Assembly (NCBI GenBank): GCA_016285645.1
Contig: JAEERC010000063.1
Coordinates: 58,669-122,668, forward strand
Source of the DNA: Clostridiaceae bacterium
GTDB lineage: Bacteria; Bacillota; Clostridia; Oscillospirales; Acutalibacteraceae
Reading direction: 5' to 3'
DNA: 64,000 nucleotides
Below the pieces are notes generated by a model, which did not search any database, was not told where the DNA came from, and saw nothing but the letters and a program-made list of their open reading frames with translations. Positions within the stretch are counted from its first letter, which is position 1, and every line of letters begins with the position of its first letter. Of the stretch, positions 37,549 to 46,486 are shown piece by piece. The translations under genes were made by a program, and so were the position numbers.

Positions 37549-38873
37549 GCGCGACGCTGCTCTCAATTTCAATAGCGATGGCAACGGGGCTTCTGCTCAC
37601 GCGTCTTCGCGTTTTCAAAAAATTCAACCTGCCCGATGTCACGGCTTATCTTATAGCAGGCGTGCTTATAGGCCCCTGCATTTTCGGCAGACTCACGGCG
37701 TTTATCGGCGTGCCCGGGCTCGGCTTTCAGAGTTATGAGGAGCTTGACGGCATCGGCGTTATATCGGATGTTGCCCTCGGATTCATAGCGTTTTCAATCG
37801 GCAATGAATTCCGCCTTTCACAGCTCCGCGAAACAGGTAAACAGGCAACGGTAATAGGCATTATTCAGGCGGTTGTTGCAACCCTCGTGACCGATATCGG
37901 ACTTATGATTATCCATTTTATAAGGCCGGATGTTCTTTCCGCCCCCGCGGCAATCACCCTCGGCGCCATAGCGGCGGCAACAGCGCCCGCGGCAACGCTT
38001 ATGGTTGTGCGCCAGTACAAGGCAAAGGGTCCGCTTGTGGATATCCTTCTGCCGATAGTCGCCCTTGACGACGCGGTAGGTCTTGTGCTTTTCGCGGTGT
38101 CGTTCGGTATAGCAAAGGCGCTTAAAACGGGCTCTCCCGATGTTGTTTCGATTATTGTAAACCCGATTATAGAAATCGGAGTTTCGCTTCTGCTCGGAGC
38201 GGTCGCGGGTTACGCACTTACAAAAATCGAGGCGAAGTTCAACTCGAACACCAACCGCCTTGTTATGACTATAAGCTTCGTCTTCCTCACGGTGGCAATC
38301 TCAATGCTTAAATTCAAGGCGGGGCCCGTTACAATCGGCTTCTCGCCCCTGCTTGTGTGCATGATGCTCGGCAGCGTGTTCTGCAATATGTGTCCGCTCT
38401 CGGGCGAGATTATGAAGGTTGCCGACGGCTGGACGGGACCGATACTCGAACTGTTCTTTGTCATATCCGGCGCGCAACTTGACCTGACCGTTTTCTCAAA
38501 AATAATGGCTGTTGTAATCGGTATCGCCTACACGCTTTTCCGCGCCGTGGGCAAGTATTACGGCGCGAAGTATTCCGCCAAATCCGTTCACTGCACAAAG
38601 AGCATTGAAAAATACCTCGGCATAACCCTCCTGCCTCAGGCGGGCGTGGCGCTGGGAATGTGCGTAACTGCCGCGGATCTCCCCGGCGACGGCGATTTAA
38701 TACGAAACATCGTGCTTTTCTCGGTGCTCATAAACCAGCTTGTCGGTCCCTCACTTACAAAATGGGCGCTCACGAAGGCGGGCGATATAAGACCGCAGTC
38801 GGACGAAACCCTCCACCGCAGGGAAAGAAAACTCGACGAAGCGCAGAAAAAGGGCGCTCAGCCGAGAACATAA
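37545..38873 (+). CDS. CPA2-family cation:proton antiporter
   Basis: 442 residues with about twelve hydrophobic helices, starting within the stop of the small Cys-rich gene. LPDVTAYLIAGVLIGP, GVISDVALGFIAFSIGNEF and ALDDAVGLVLFAVSFG (the conserved Asp pair) are typical of the monovalent cation:proton antiporter-2 (KefB/NapA-type) family. It lacks the TrkA-N domain of KefB and ends in a basic tail. It exchanges Na+ or K+ for protons across the membrane. Its terminator is interrupted by the inverted-repeat element at 38898-39177. Confidence 0.9.
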   Translation: MSATLLSISIAMATGLLLTRLRVFKKFNLPDVTAYLIAGVLIGPCIFGRLTAFIGVPGLGFQSYEELDGIGVISDVALGFIAFSIGNEFRLSQLRETGKQATVIGIIQAVVATLVTDIGLMIIHFIRPDVLSAPAAITLGAIAAATAPAATLMVVRQYKAKGPLVDILLPIVALDDAVGLVLFAVSFGIAKALKTGSPDVVSIIVNPIIEIGVSLLLGAVAGYALTKIEAKFNSNTNRLVMTISFVFLTVAISMLKFKAGPVTIGFSPLLVCMMLGSVFCNMCPLSGEIMKVADGWTGPILELFFVISGAQLDLTVFSKIMAVVIGIAYTLFRAVGKYYGAKYSAKSVHCTKSIEKYLGITLLPQAGVALGMCVTAADLPGDGDLIRNIVLFSVLINQLVGPSLTKWALTKAGDIRPQSDETLHRRERKLDEAQKKGAQPRT

Positions 38874-38882
38874 AAAAGATAT

Positions 38883-39198
38883 CACGGGTCTGCCGTTGGG
38901 CGGTCATTCATAAGACAGTATTGGTTTTCACGGAAAGCCAAAGCCGCATAACATCGTCAGATTTGCTTATCATACACAAAGTATGCTTTCACAAATCTTC
39001 CTTGTTCTGCGGCTCATTTTTCGCGTGAAAACTGTTTCACACCTCAAAGAGATGAAATTTGTGCATATTTGCAGGTCATGACGACGAGTAATACTTGACG
39101 TATTCCGAGGAGGAATACCTGCACAAGATGTGCGAAGGTCGCTCTTTGAGGCATTACTGGCTTATGAAGGACCGCCCTTCGGCAGACCCGTGTTTTTT
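38883..39198 (+). terminator. antiporter-gene terminator split by an inserted element
   Basis: The arms CACGGGTCTGCCG (38883-38895) and CGGCAGACCCGTG (39180-39192) are perfectly complementary, and a run of six T follows (39193-39198). Without the insert they would be joined through a TT, giving an ordinary intrinsic terminator. The 280-bp element sits exactly in the loop, with TT on both sides. Confidence 0.8.
38898..39177. mobile_element. 280-bp MITE-like inverted-repeat element, complete copy
   Basis: The ends read GGGCGGTCattcataag and, on the other strand, GGGCGGTCcttcataag, so terminal inverted repeats of over 20 bp enclose the element. A TT dinucleotide on each side looks like a 2-bp target duplication. 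Internal arms also pair (CTCAAAGAG/CTCTTTGAG, AGATTTG/CAAATCT, CATAC/GTATG, GCAGGT/ACCTGC), so the transcript would fold into a branched structure. No transposase frame is present. A second copy with very few differences lies in reverse orientation at 63790-64000. Confidence 0.8.
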
Positions 39199-39241
39199 AT
39201 TGCTGTATTGGTTTTGTCATCAAAAAACGGGTACATAAAAG

Positions 39242-40048
39242 TCAGCTATTCTCCTCCGCGAACTCACCCGTGAGGTTAAACGCGTGGTTCATCGGGCCGC
39301 TGCCTTTGCCGAGGTCGAGCATCGCCCCGAGAGCGCCCGAAATATATTCTTTTGCCCGTTTTACCGAATCGTCGAGGGAAAAGCCCTTCGCGAGGTTCGC
39401 GGCTATGGCGGAGGAGAGGGTGCAGCCCGTGCCGTGGGTGTTCGGGTTGTCAATTCTTCTGCCCTTGAACCACTTAAACTCCCCGCCGTCAAAGAGCAGG
39501 TCGTCGGCGTCGCTTACACTGTGACCGCCCTTTAAAAGCACGCCGCAGCCGTATCTGTCGTAAATTTCTTTCGCGGCTGATTGCATATCATCTTTTGAGC
39601 CGATTTTCATTTCCGAAAGAATCTCCGCCTCCGGTATGTTCGGGGTGACCAGATCTGCTGTTGGAATAAGTTTTTCCCTGAGTGTGTCGATGGCGTCGTC
39701 TCTGAGGAGTTTTGACCCGCTTGTTGAAACCATAACGGGGTCAACCACAATGTTCTGCGCCTTGTAAAATTCAAGCCGTTCGGCGATTGCTTCAATAAGT
39801 TCTGTTGAGGCGACCATACCCGTTTTTACCGCGTCCGGGCGAATGTCCTCAAACACCGCGTCAATCTGCGCTTTCAGGAAATCGGGAGTCACCTCGAAAA
39901 TGCCGCTGACACCCGCAGTGTTCTGGGCTGTAAGAGCGGTGACGGCACTCATGGCGAAAACGCCGTTCAAAGTCATTGTCTTTATATCCGCCTGAATGCC
40001 CGCGCCGCCGCTTGAGTCGCTGCCCGCTATTGTCAATGCTGTTTTCAT
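39242..40048 (-). CDS. thiD: hydroxymethylpyrimidine (phosphate) kinase ThiD
   Basis: 268 residues. I choose ATG 40048 (AAAGGA upstream); the longer frame to 40315 runs into the preceding gene. ALTIAGSDSSGGAGIQADIKT is the PfkB/ThiD substrate site, VDPVMVSTSG and TPNIPEAEIL are typical, and NTHGTGCTLSSAIAANLA holds the catalytic anion-hole motif. The enzyme phosphorylates HMP to HMP-PP for thiamine synthesis. It is last in the thiE - HAD - thiD order, with no TPP riboswitch visible in front. Confidence 0.95.
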   Translation of the reverse strand: MKTALTIAGSDSSGGAGIQADIKTMTLNGVFAMSAVTALTAQNTAGVSGIFEVTPDFLKAQIDAVFEDIRPDAVKTGMVASTELIEAIAERLEFYKAQNIVVDPVMVSTSGSKLLRDDAIDTLREKLIPTADLVTPNIPEAEILSEMKIGSKDDMQSAAKEIYDRYGCGVLLKGGHSVSDADDLLFDGGEFKWFKGRRIDNPNTHGTGCTLSSAIAANLAKGFSLDDSVKRAKEYISGALGAMLDLGKGSGPMNHAFNLTGEFAEENS

Positions 40049-40061
40049 TTTCGTTTTTCCT

Positions 40062-40703
40062 TTATTTAATCTGCGCGAAGCTGAAAACGAATTCGTCAGC
40101 CGCGCTTTTTGCCTCTTCCCAGTTTTCCTTTTCGCCGTCATCATAGACGGCAACGGTGTAAAAGCCCGCTTTTTTCGCCGTGGCGAGGGCGTAGGGAGCG
40201 TCCTCGAATACCGCCGTGGCGCAGGGCTCAGAGCCGAATCTTTCGCACGCCGCAAGATAAATCTCCGGGTCGTCCTTGCCCTTGCCGCATTCATTTGCCG
40301 AGAGGGTGAAATCAAACAGATCGAGTATTCCCAGCCGCTTGAAGCACATCTCGAGCAGTCTGCGGTCGGTTATTGTGGCAACGCACATTTTAACGCCCCG
40401 CGCTCTGAGTTTTTCAAGATATTCCTTGACACCCTCCTTGAGAGGGATATCCTCAAGGTAGTGCTTGGCCATAATCGCGCCCGCGCTTTCGGTGAAATCG
40501 GCGGGGTTGCCGAGCTGCGGATAGCGTTTTGCCAGCAGCGCCGACGACTGCTCAACCGTCATTGTCTTGACCTGCTGTAAAAGCGCGGTCACATCCTCTT
40601 TGACGCCTTTTGAGAGCAAAAACTCCTCAAGCAGGTTGTTCCAGTAGCCCATTGAGTCTATGAGCGTGCCGTCCATATCGAATATTGCGAATTTCTTATC
40701 CAT
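40062..40703 (-). CDS. HAD-superfamily phosphatase within thi genes
   Basis: 213 residues, subfamily I with helical cap. The nucleophile motif is DMDGT (9-13), followed by VATITDR (motif II Thr) and GKGKDDPEIYLAA (motif III Lys), with EDAPYAL as the acidic motif IV. It overlaps thiE by 8 bp and lies 13 bp before thiD. That position makes it a candidate for thiamine monophosphate or HMP-phosphate dephosphorylation, a step often done by non-orthologous HAD enzymes. General sugar-phosphate or beta-phosphoglucomutase-like activity is an alternative. Confidence 0.85.
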   Translation of the reverse strand: MDKKFAIFDMDGTLIDSMGYWNNLLEEFLLSKGVKEDVTALLQQVKTMTVEQSSALLAKRYPQLGNPADFTESAGAIMAKHYLEDIPLKEGVKEYLEKLRARGVKMCVATITDRRLLEMCFKRLGILDLFDFTLSANECGKGKDDPEIYLAACERFGSEPCATAVFEDAPYALATAKKAGFYTVAVYDDGEKENWEEAKSAADEFVFSFAQIK

Positions 40704-41340
40704 TTTCCGTTACCTTTTCAACAAGTGATTTAAGTTCACCGCAGGCGGAATTGACATTTTCCGCGCCGAACACAGCCGAAGCGACCGCAACGCCGTCAAT
40801 GCCGCTGCCTGCGAGTTTTGTAATATTATAACCGTTTATGCCGCCTATGGCAACAACGGGAATGCCGACAGCCGCGCATATCTCGCGAAGCGTTTCAAAG
40901 CCGAGCGGGGTTACATCCGATTTTGTGGAGGTCACAAAAACCGCGCCGCAGCCGAGATAATCCGCCCCCGCCGCCTCTGCGGCGAGCGCCTCCTCAACGT
41001 TGTGTGCCGACACGCCCACAATGAGTTTATCTCCCGCTTTTCTGCGCACATCGTCAGCCCTCATATCCTCCTGGCCGACGTGCACGCCGTCCGCGCCGAT
41101 TTCAAGAGCGAGGTCAACGCTGTCGTTGATTATAAACGGCACATTGTATTTTTTACAAAGCGCTTTTACTTCGAGCGCCTCGCTTAAAAACGAGTCGTAA
41201 TCAAGCTCCTTTTCGCGAAGCTGAAGGCAGGTGACCCCGCTTTGCAGAGCGGCTTCAACCCGCTTCAAGAACTCGCCGTATTCATAACCGCACCTGTCCG
41301 TAACGGCGTAGAGTTTAAGTTTTTCTTTTTCGATTTTCAT
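40696..41340 (-). CDS. thiE: thiamine-phosphate synthase ThiE
   Basis: 214 residues. LYAVTDRCGY, GVTCLQLREKELD, PFIINDSVDLALEIGADGVHVGQEDM, LGCGAVFVTSTKSD and VVAIGGINGYN are the successive ThiE active-site motifs of the TIM barrel. The enzyme joins HMP-PP and thiazole phosphate to thiamine phosphate. The start lies 19 bp after the GNAT gene; the HAD phosphatase gene overlaps its 3' end. Thiazole genes are not in the window, so salvage is possible. Confidence 0.95.
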   Translation of the reverse strand: MKIEKEKLKLYAVTDRCGYEYGEFLKRVEAALQSGVTCLQLREKELDYDSFLSEALEVKALCKKYNVPFIINDSVDLALEIGADGVHVGQEDMRADDVRRKAGDKLIVGVSAHNVEEALAAEAAGADYLGCGAVFVTSTKSDVTPLGFETLREICAAVGIPVVAIGGINGYNITKLAGSGIDGVAVASAVFGAENVNSACGELKSLVEKVTENG

Positions 41341-41359
41341 AGCGTATTACTCTTGATTT

Positions 41360-41818
41360 TTACATTTTTTTATACATCTTCACGCAGTCGAACGGACCGC
41401 TTTTTATTACCTTGCCGTCAATCTGCTCATAGCCGAGTTTTTCGTAAAATCCGGTCGCGGTCACGCGGCTGTCGATGAATATTTCGCCGTAGCCGAGTTC
41501 GGCAATCCACTTTTCCGCCTCATTCACAACCAGCCGTCCGAGTTCCCTGCCGCGGTATTCGGGCAGCACCACAACCCTGCCGAGAGACACGGATTTTTCA
41601 TCCTTTTCAAAAAATCTGCAGGTCGCAACGGGATAGCCGCCGTCCAGAGCCACAATATATCTGCTCGGCTCCCCGTCGAGGTCGTCAAACTCCTCGCGAA
41701 GGGATATGCCGTGCTGGCGGTTCATACCCTGAATTCTTACGGAATACGCTCCGGCTCGCTGCCATTCCTCCGCAGCCCTGATTATTTCAATATTATCCAT
41801 TTTTTCAATATTATCCAT
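41360..41818 (-). CDS. GNAT-family N-acetyltransferase
   Basis: 152 residues. LGRVVVLPEYRGRELGRLVVNEAEKWI is the acetyl-CoA binding R/QxxGxG/A region and FYEKLGYEQIDG the typical end of the fold. The start region is an 18-bp tandem duplication (ATGGATAATATTGAAAAA, then one base changed), giving two in-frame ATGs at 41818 and 41800; neither has a strong ribosome site. It lies between the GH95 gene (25 bp gap) and thiE (19 bp). Substrate unknown. Confidence 0.85.
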   Translation of the reverse strand: MDNIEKMDNIEIIRAAEEWQRAGAYSVRIQGMNRQHGISLREEFDDLDGEPSRYIVALDGGYPVATCRFFEKDEKSVSLGRVVVLPEYRGRELGRLVVNEAEKWIAELGYGEIFIDSRVTATGFYEKLGYEQIDGKVIKSGPFDCVKMYKKM

Positions 41819-41843
41819 TTTATTATTCTAACCTCACACCGCG

Positions 41844-44351
41844 TCAGTCGATAACCGGGAAGCTTTCGAGGGGAGCGTCCGCGCTTTCAACTGCGTATTC
41901 GTGCCCCGCCAGCGTGGAAAACTTGACTGTGTCGTCCACCGCCTCAAATGAGACGGCTTCGCCTGTTTCAAGGTCGCGGATTCGCAGATTATTTTGGACC
42001 GGCGGAACAATGCGGCAGTCATTACCCGCAATGGAGCGGATTACGGCGTAGGCAAACTCACCGTTTCGCATTTCGGCGCCCGCGAGGAACGCTCCGCACC
42101 CGCGCAGTGAATAAAACGACGCGTCGCCGATACTCTTATCCCAGGCGGGGAAGAACTGCAATACTCCGCCCTGGCTCTGGAACAGCATTTCGGAAATGAC
42201 CTGCGCCGTGGCAGCCGTGCCCTTGCCCACGGAATAATCGCACTCGGGGTCAATCGGATCCTCGAGATTGCCGCCTATTTCATACTGTTCGGGTATGAGC
42301 CGCAGAATTCTGCCCGCGTATTCGCTGTCGCGCATACGAAGCCGCGCGATTATTCCGAAGGAGCGGTCCCAGGGAATCTCATCGCCCGGTATAAGTTTCA
42401 TAACCGTTTTGCGTGCCGCCTCCATTATTCCGGGTGTGTCGCCGTGGCGCGCGTCAACCTCGCCCGTGTAGCACACGGGGGCAACATCCGTAACGCCGGG
42501 AGGTCCGTAATCGAGGGTGCGGTCGTCGGTGTCCGCGGCTGTTTTCCAGGTGCCGTCGGGCCACACGGCGTAGCCCTTGCGCATTGCCGCTTTGTCCTCA
42601 CGCCAGAGTTTCACAAGGTCGCCGTCAACGCCGAGAATCTCCGCCGCCTTCGCCGCCTTGTCGAGCGTGTTTCTGAACATGCACACATCAATCAGCGAGT
42701 CGGTCATAAACTCGTTTGAAAGCCCTATTGTGTTTACAAACTCCTGGCTGCGCGAGGGGAAAATGTATTTTTCGCCGCTCTCCTCGTCGGTCAGCAGATA
42801 TTCGTGATAAAAAGTCGCCGCGTCCCTGAGAACGGGATAACCTGTTTTTCTCAGGAATTCCGTGTCGCCCGTGCAGTCGAAGTAATCCCAGCAGTATTTC
42901 ACGCTCTCGCCCGCGGTCTGCAGGTTCATCATAGTGCCGTTTAAATTGATAGCCGAGGCGATTACCGTGCCGCTGTTGGAAATAGAGTGCGGGTAGGCGG
43001 TGCCGTTTAAATGGTAGAAATCCTTTGTGAATTTCACAAGCTTTTCGCGGGAGTTCACAAGCAGTGAAAACCACGGCTCAAGCAGTTCCGCGTGATTTGT
43101 CGGCAGTATTCCGAGATTGGTTTTCGCCTGCTCGTAGGTCAGTATATGGTGACCCCAGCTCGCGAGCGATGACTGATACCACGGCGCGAGGTAGCCCGCG
43201 GGCTGTTTGCCCGGCTTTCTTGAAGCCATCGCCTGATATACGCCCCAGTACCACGGGCGCGAATATTTCACATCCGGCAGGCGTATCCACGACCGCTTCC
43301 ATATGTGGCGGTACCACTCAACGCAGTTGCTTATAACCATAGGCATATGGTAGGCGGACACAACATCGAGCCGCCTTTTGGTTTCAGCCATTGTGTCGTC
43401 CGTGTCAAACACCGTGGCTATTGTTAAAATGAAGCACACGGTTTTGCCTTCGGGTCTTCCCTCGGCTATGATTTTCGAGCCGGCGCTGTAAATCTTGAAA
43501 TTTTTATCGCTCGAACGCATTCTCACGGTGTAGTGGATATCGGGCGAGTTCTCCGGGTCGTGACCCGCGCGAAGGCGCATATTGAAGCCGAAATCCTCAC
43601 CGTCCGTAAACGGAACGGGCGTGTAGTATTCTTCAATCTCCTTTTCGAGGCGGGATTTCTCGCTGTCTGTCAGATGGCCGCTGTTGTTGGAGACCTCCAT
43701 CGGGTCCTTGGTAAGCTCAAGCGACATTTTGCCCATATGCCCCGCTCTCGAAGACGCCTCGCACATAATCAGCATAACATCCTCCGCGGGCGAAATACAG
43801 CTTACGGTTCTGAAATCGTTGCCGAGTATTATGCCGTTCTGGTCGCCGCAGCCGTAGGTCTGCTCGACAATCCCCGAGTGCAGTTCCATTTTTTCTTTTA
43901 TGTGACCCTGCACACCTCCGCTAATAAGGTGCAGAGTAAGGCGGGCGGCTGAGGTCTGGGTGGGATTGTTGTTGCGCCTGTTGGAGGCCGCGAAAATATC
44001 CTGCTTGAGAGTCGGGTCGCCCTCGGATATACGGCGGCGCAGTTCGTCAATTCCGCCTTCTATATAGCAGGGCGGGTCGGAGTCAAAATCATCCCACCAC
44101 AGGTCGTTTTTGCAGATGTGATATGTGTAGTTGTCGGGCGTGCCGTGCACCGCGGCTCCGATGTCTCCGCTGCCTATTATATAAGCCCTGCGAAAATCCT
44201 GAGCCGTGCCCGTGCGGGAGTAGGCGTGCTTTGCCGCCTCTTTCTCGCCGCTCGTGTTTATGCGCATTCTGCCGGGAGTTATCACCTCGTCGGGAATGCG
44301 GTCCAGAAGCCCTGATATGGGGCTTTTACGGCTGAGTCTGTCGGATGACAT
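41844..44351 (-). CDS. GH95-like glycoside hydrolase (alpha-L-fucosidase/galactosidase type)
   Basis: 835 residues without a signal peptide, so probably cytoplasmic. The C-terminal half is an (alpha/alpha)6 barrel: PWYWGVYQAMAS, PGKQPAGYLAPWYQSSLASWGHHIL and NHAELLEPWF. The segments KGTAATAQVISEMLFQSQGGVLQFFPAW and LRGCGAFLAGAEMRNGE correspond to the end of GH95 enzymes. The N-terminal beta domain (YIIGSGDIGAAVHGTPDNYTYHICKNDLWWDD) is equivalent to the GH95 GNGRLGA region. GH95 acts on terminal fucose or L-galactose. The order of motifs fits, but divergence leaves the exact activity open. It follows the DUF4838 gene by 33 bp. Confidence 0.75.
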   Translation of the reverse strand: MSSDRLSRKSPISGLLDRIPDEVITPGRMRINTSGEKEAAKHAYSRTGTAQDFRRAYIIGSGDIGAAVHGTPDNYTYHICKNDLWWDDFDSDPPCYIEGGIDELRRRISEGDPTLKQDIFAASNRRNNNPTQTSAARLTLHLISGGVQGHIKEKMELHSGIVEQTYGCGDQNGIILGNDFRTVSCISPAEDVMLIMCEASSRAGHMGKMSLELTKDPMEVSNNSGHLTDSEKSRLEKEIEEYYTPVPFTDGEDFGFNMRLRAGHDPENSPDIHYTVRMRSSDKNFKIYSAGSKIIAEGRPEGKTVCFILTIATVFDTDDTMAETKRRLDVVSAYHMPMVISNCVEWYRHIWKRSWIRLPDVKYSRPWYWGVYQAMASRKPGKQPAGYLAPWYQSSLASWGHHILTYEQAKTNLGILPTNHAELLEPWFSLLVNSREKLVKFTKDFYHLNGTAYPHSISNSGTVIASAINLNGTMMNLQTAGESVKYCWDYFDCTGDTEFLRKTGYPVLRDAATFYHEYLLTDEESGEKYIFPSRSQEFVNTIGLSNEFMTDSLIDVCMFRNTLDKAAKAAEILGVDGDLVKLWREDKAAMRKGYAVWPDGTWKTAADTDDRTLDYGPPGVTDVAPVCYTGEVDARHGDTPGIMEAARKTVMKLIPGDEIPWDRSFGIIARLRMRDSEYAGRILRLIPEQYEIGGNLEDPIDPECDYSVGKGTAATAQVISEMLFQSQGGVLQFFPAWDKSIGDASFYSLRGCGAFLAGAEMRNGEFAYAVIRSIAGNDCRIVPPVQNNLRIRDLETGEAVSFEAVDDTVKFSTLAGHEYAVESADAPLESFPVID

Positions 44352-44384
44352 TTTCTTTCCTCCCTGTATTGTTTTTATCGGGAT

Positions 44385-46331
44385 TTAAAAAAGATTCAAA
44401 ATGAATTGAAGGGGCGAAAACAGCGCTTTAAGCAGTCCGTGAACAAAAACTCTGAATTGCATATCCCTGAGTATATCGGGCGGAAGGTCGCCCTCGTCCC
44501 TGTACCAGAAGGTCGGCATCATTCTGCCGTCGGGCTCCTCATCTTTGAAATAAAGCGACCAGTTCTCAGCGAGCAGCACAATTCCGTAATCGCGCATATC
44601 CTTCACAAGCTCAGCCGTTGCGGCTTCGGGGTCCGTAAACGGCGAGAACCAGTTGAACTCGCCTGTGAAGGTCGCGTTTTTGAAAAACCGCCAGCTCAGT
44701 TCCACACCCTCGACCGCCCGGGACTGCTCATCGGTCAGTTCGCGGGATTTCGCTTTTTCAATAATCGAGTCAAGTTTTTTCACATCGGATGAGGAGAGCG
44801 AGGAGTTATTCAGAAGACTTATTCCGCCGTCCTGACAGCCGTTGTGGCAGTTTTTGAAAGTTCTAATATTGAACCCCGCGTCGCTTTTCTCAAAATTCTC
44901 TATAAATTCAATGATATCGTCTCCCGCTTCGCCGTAGTAGGCGGAGCAGAACTCGGATATATGTTTTTCAATGTCGGTGTCCGGATCCCACAGAAGTTTT
45001 AAAACAAGATAGGTGCGCAGCTCGTGGAATTCGGCGGGCACGGTCACCTCGCCGCAGCCGTGGTCGAATATCGAAACAACATTGTTGTCGCGGTAGTATT
45101 GATATCTTCCCTGCAGGGTGGTGATGTTCGGGTAGAGCGCGTAATAATACTGAAAATCCGTGCTGTAATCCCAGATATAGAGTTTGTCGGTCAGGTCAGA
45201 CCAGCCCGACAGGTCGCCGCTGAATTTTTTGTTCGGCGGGCAGGACGGGTCATCGAGCGCGTGCAGGGTGCAGGTTGAAATCGGGCACAGGCGTATAACC
45301 ACATTGTCCTCAACTTTCAAACCCTCGGGCGGGGTCTGCGTTCTCTGATAGGCGAGGGTTTCCATTCTCGCTTCGGGATATACCTTTTTTACCTCAACGG
45401 CAACGCGGTTTACAAAATCCAGCATAGCCGCCGAATCGGTGTTGCCGTGCTGTGAGATAAACTGCCTGCATTTTTCACAGCGGCAGAAATCCGCGCCGTC
45501 GTTTTGCGAAATGCTCAGTATTGCGTTGTTCTGCGAAAAATAATCGAGCGCGTACTGTAAGGCGAGATTGAAAACATCATTGTTCCGAAGGCAGGGCTGA
45601 AGATTCGGGTTCCTGTTTCCGTTTTCGTCACTGCCGAAATATTCGGGGTGGGTTTCAAACAGCGATTTCGGCACAAACTGCTGCATTGTGTGCACACTGC
45701 TTACCGCGAGTTCATATCGTCCTCCGCCGTATTCCTCGGGCAGATACGCCATAATGCCGTGAAGTTTGTGCACGGCGCAGAAGTCGGAATACATCGTTGA
45801 GAACATCCAGTATGTCTGCCGCAGTTTAAAGCACGGCTCATAGTAATAATCGATTGCGGGCACTGTGAGTTCAGTTGTTTCGGGCACAACGGTCAGGTCG
45901 TGCGTAAACCATCTGCAGCCGAGCCAATCTTCCAAAAATGTATATACAGCGTAGAGAGCGCCCCTTGCCTTTCCGCCCGTCAGATAGAGTTTTCCGTTGT
46001 CCGTCAGGATGCGCACGGCGTCGTCATCGGCACCCTCGGGGCAGAGCGTGGAGTAATCACGCCTGTTCGTGTCGCCCACAACAATTTCCTTTTCCCGCGC
46101 GGGGGCTGTGTCGTCAATAATTTTGAAAGAGGCGGAGGTGATTTTGTCGAGATATTTCTTGAGTTCATTCGTTGCTGTTTTCTCGACCTCAGAGGCATTC
46201 GCGGACACAACAATACTGTAGTCCGTGCCGCCCGACGAAGAGAGCGTCAGAGCCCCGCCATTTGCAAAGGCGGGCACTGCCGTCAGAAACAGCATAACAA
46301 GCGAAATGACAATACACAGTGTCTTCTTCAT
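44385..46331 (-). CDS. secreted DUF4838 (glycosidase-like) protein
   Basis: 648 residues from ATG 46331 (GGAGG upstream). Signal peptide MKKTLCIVISLVMLFLTAVPAFA. An N-terminal alpha/beta domain (ATNELKKYLDKITSASF...EIVVGDTNRRD...LTGGKARGALYAVYTFLEDWLGCRWF) resembles the N-domain of GH67/GH20 enzymes. The DUF4838 TIM-barrel-like domain follows (LSISQNDGADFCRCEKCRQF, PYVNI-type strands, FDHGCGEV). It ends in a hydrophobic amphipathic segment (FVHGLLKALFSPLQFILNLF), again suggesting surface retention. Paired with the GH95 gene, it likely acts on host or plant glycans outside the cell. Enzymatic activity of DUF4838 is not established. Confidence 0.82.
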   Translation of the reverse strand: MKKTLCIVISLVMLFLTAVPAFANGGALTLSSSGGTDYSIVVSANASEVEKTATNELKKYLDKITSASFKIIDDTAPAREKEIVVGDTNRRDYSTLCPEGADDDAVRILTDNGKLYLTGGKARGALYAVYTFLEDWLGCRWFTHDLTVVPETTELTVPAIDYYYEPCFKLRQTYWMFSTMYSDFCAVHKLHGIMAYLPEEYGGGRYELAVSSVHTMQQFVPKSLFETHPEYFGSDENGNRNPNLQPCLRNNDVFNLALQYALDYFSQNNAILSISQNDGADFCRCEKCRQFISQHGNTDSAAMLDFVNRVAVEVKKVYPEARMETLAYQRTQTPPEGLKVEDNVVIRLCPISTCTLHALDDPSCPPNKKFSGDLSGWSDLTDKLYIWDYSTDFQYYYALYPNITTLQGRYQYYRDNNVVSIFDHGCGEVTVPAEFHELRTYLVLKLLWDPDTDIEKHISEFCSAYYGEAGDDIIEFIENFEKSDAGFNIRTFKNCHNGCQDGGISLLNNSSLSSSDVKKLDSIIEKAKSRELTDEQSRAVEGVELSWRFFKNATFTGEFNWFSPFTDPEAATAELVKDMRDYGIVLLAENWSLYFKDEEPDGRMMPTFWYRDEGDLPPDILRDMQFRVFVHGLLKALFSPLQFILNLF

Positions 46332-46441
46332 ATAATTCCTCCGTCGGATTAAAACGAGGTTTTTTCGATTATAAAAATATTGTAACATAGCGGAAAATAA
46401 AAGTATATATCAAAAAAGATATTTTTGCCGTTTTCTGCGCC

Positions 46442-46470
46442 TTGACATTGAGGCACGGGTGATATATAAT
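46442..46470 (+). promoter_or_regulatory. consensus sigma-A promoter of the B12 operon
   Basis: TTGACA (46442-46447) and TATAAT (46465-46470) with exactly 17 bp between; the riboswitch follows about 16 bp later. Confidence 0.9.
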
Positions 46471-46486
46471 TAAGTGACAATTTGAA

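Noticed and set aside
41341..41359. TPP riboswitch for the thiamine genes
   Set aside because: Only 19 bp separate thiE from the gene before it, and no conserved THI box is visible.
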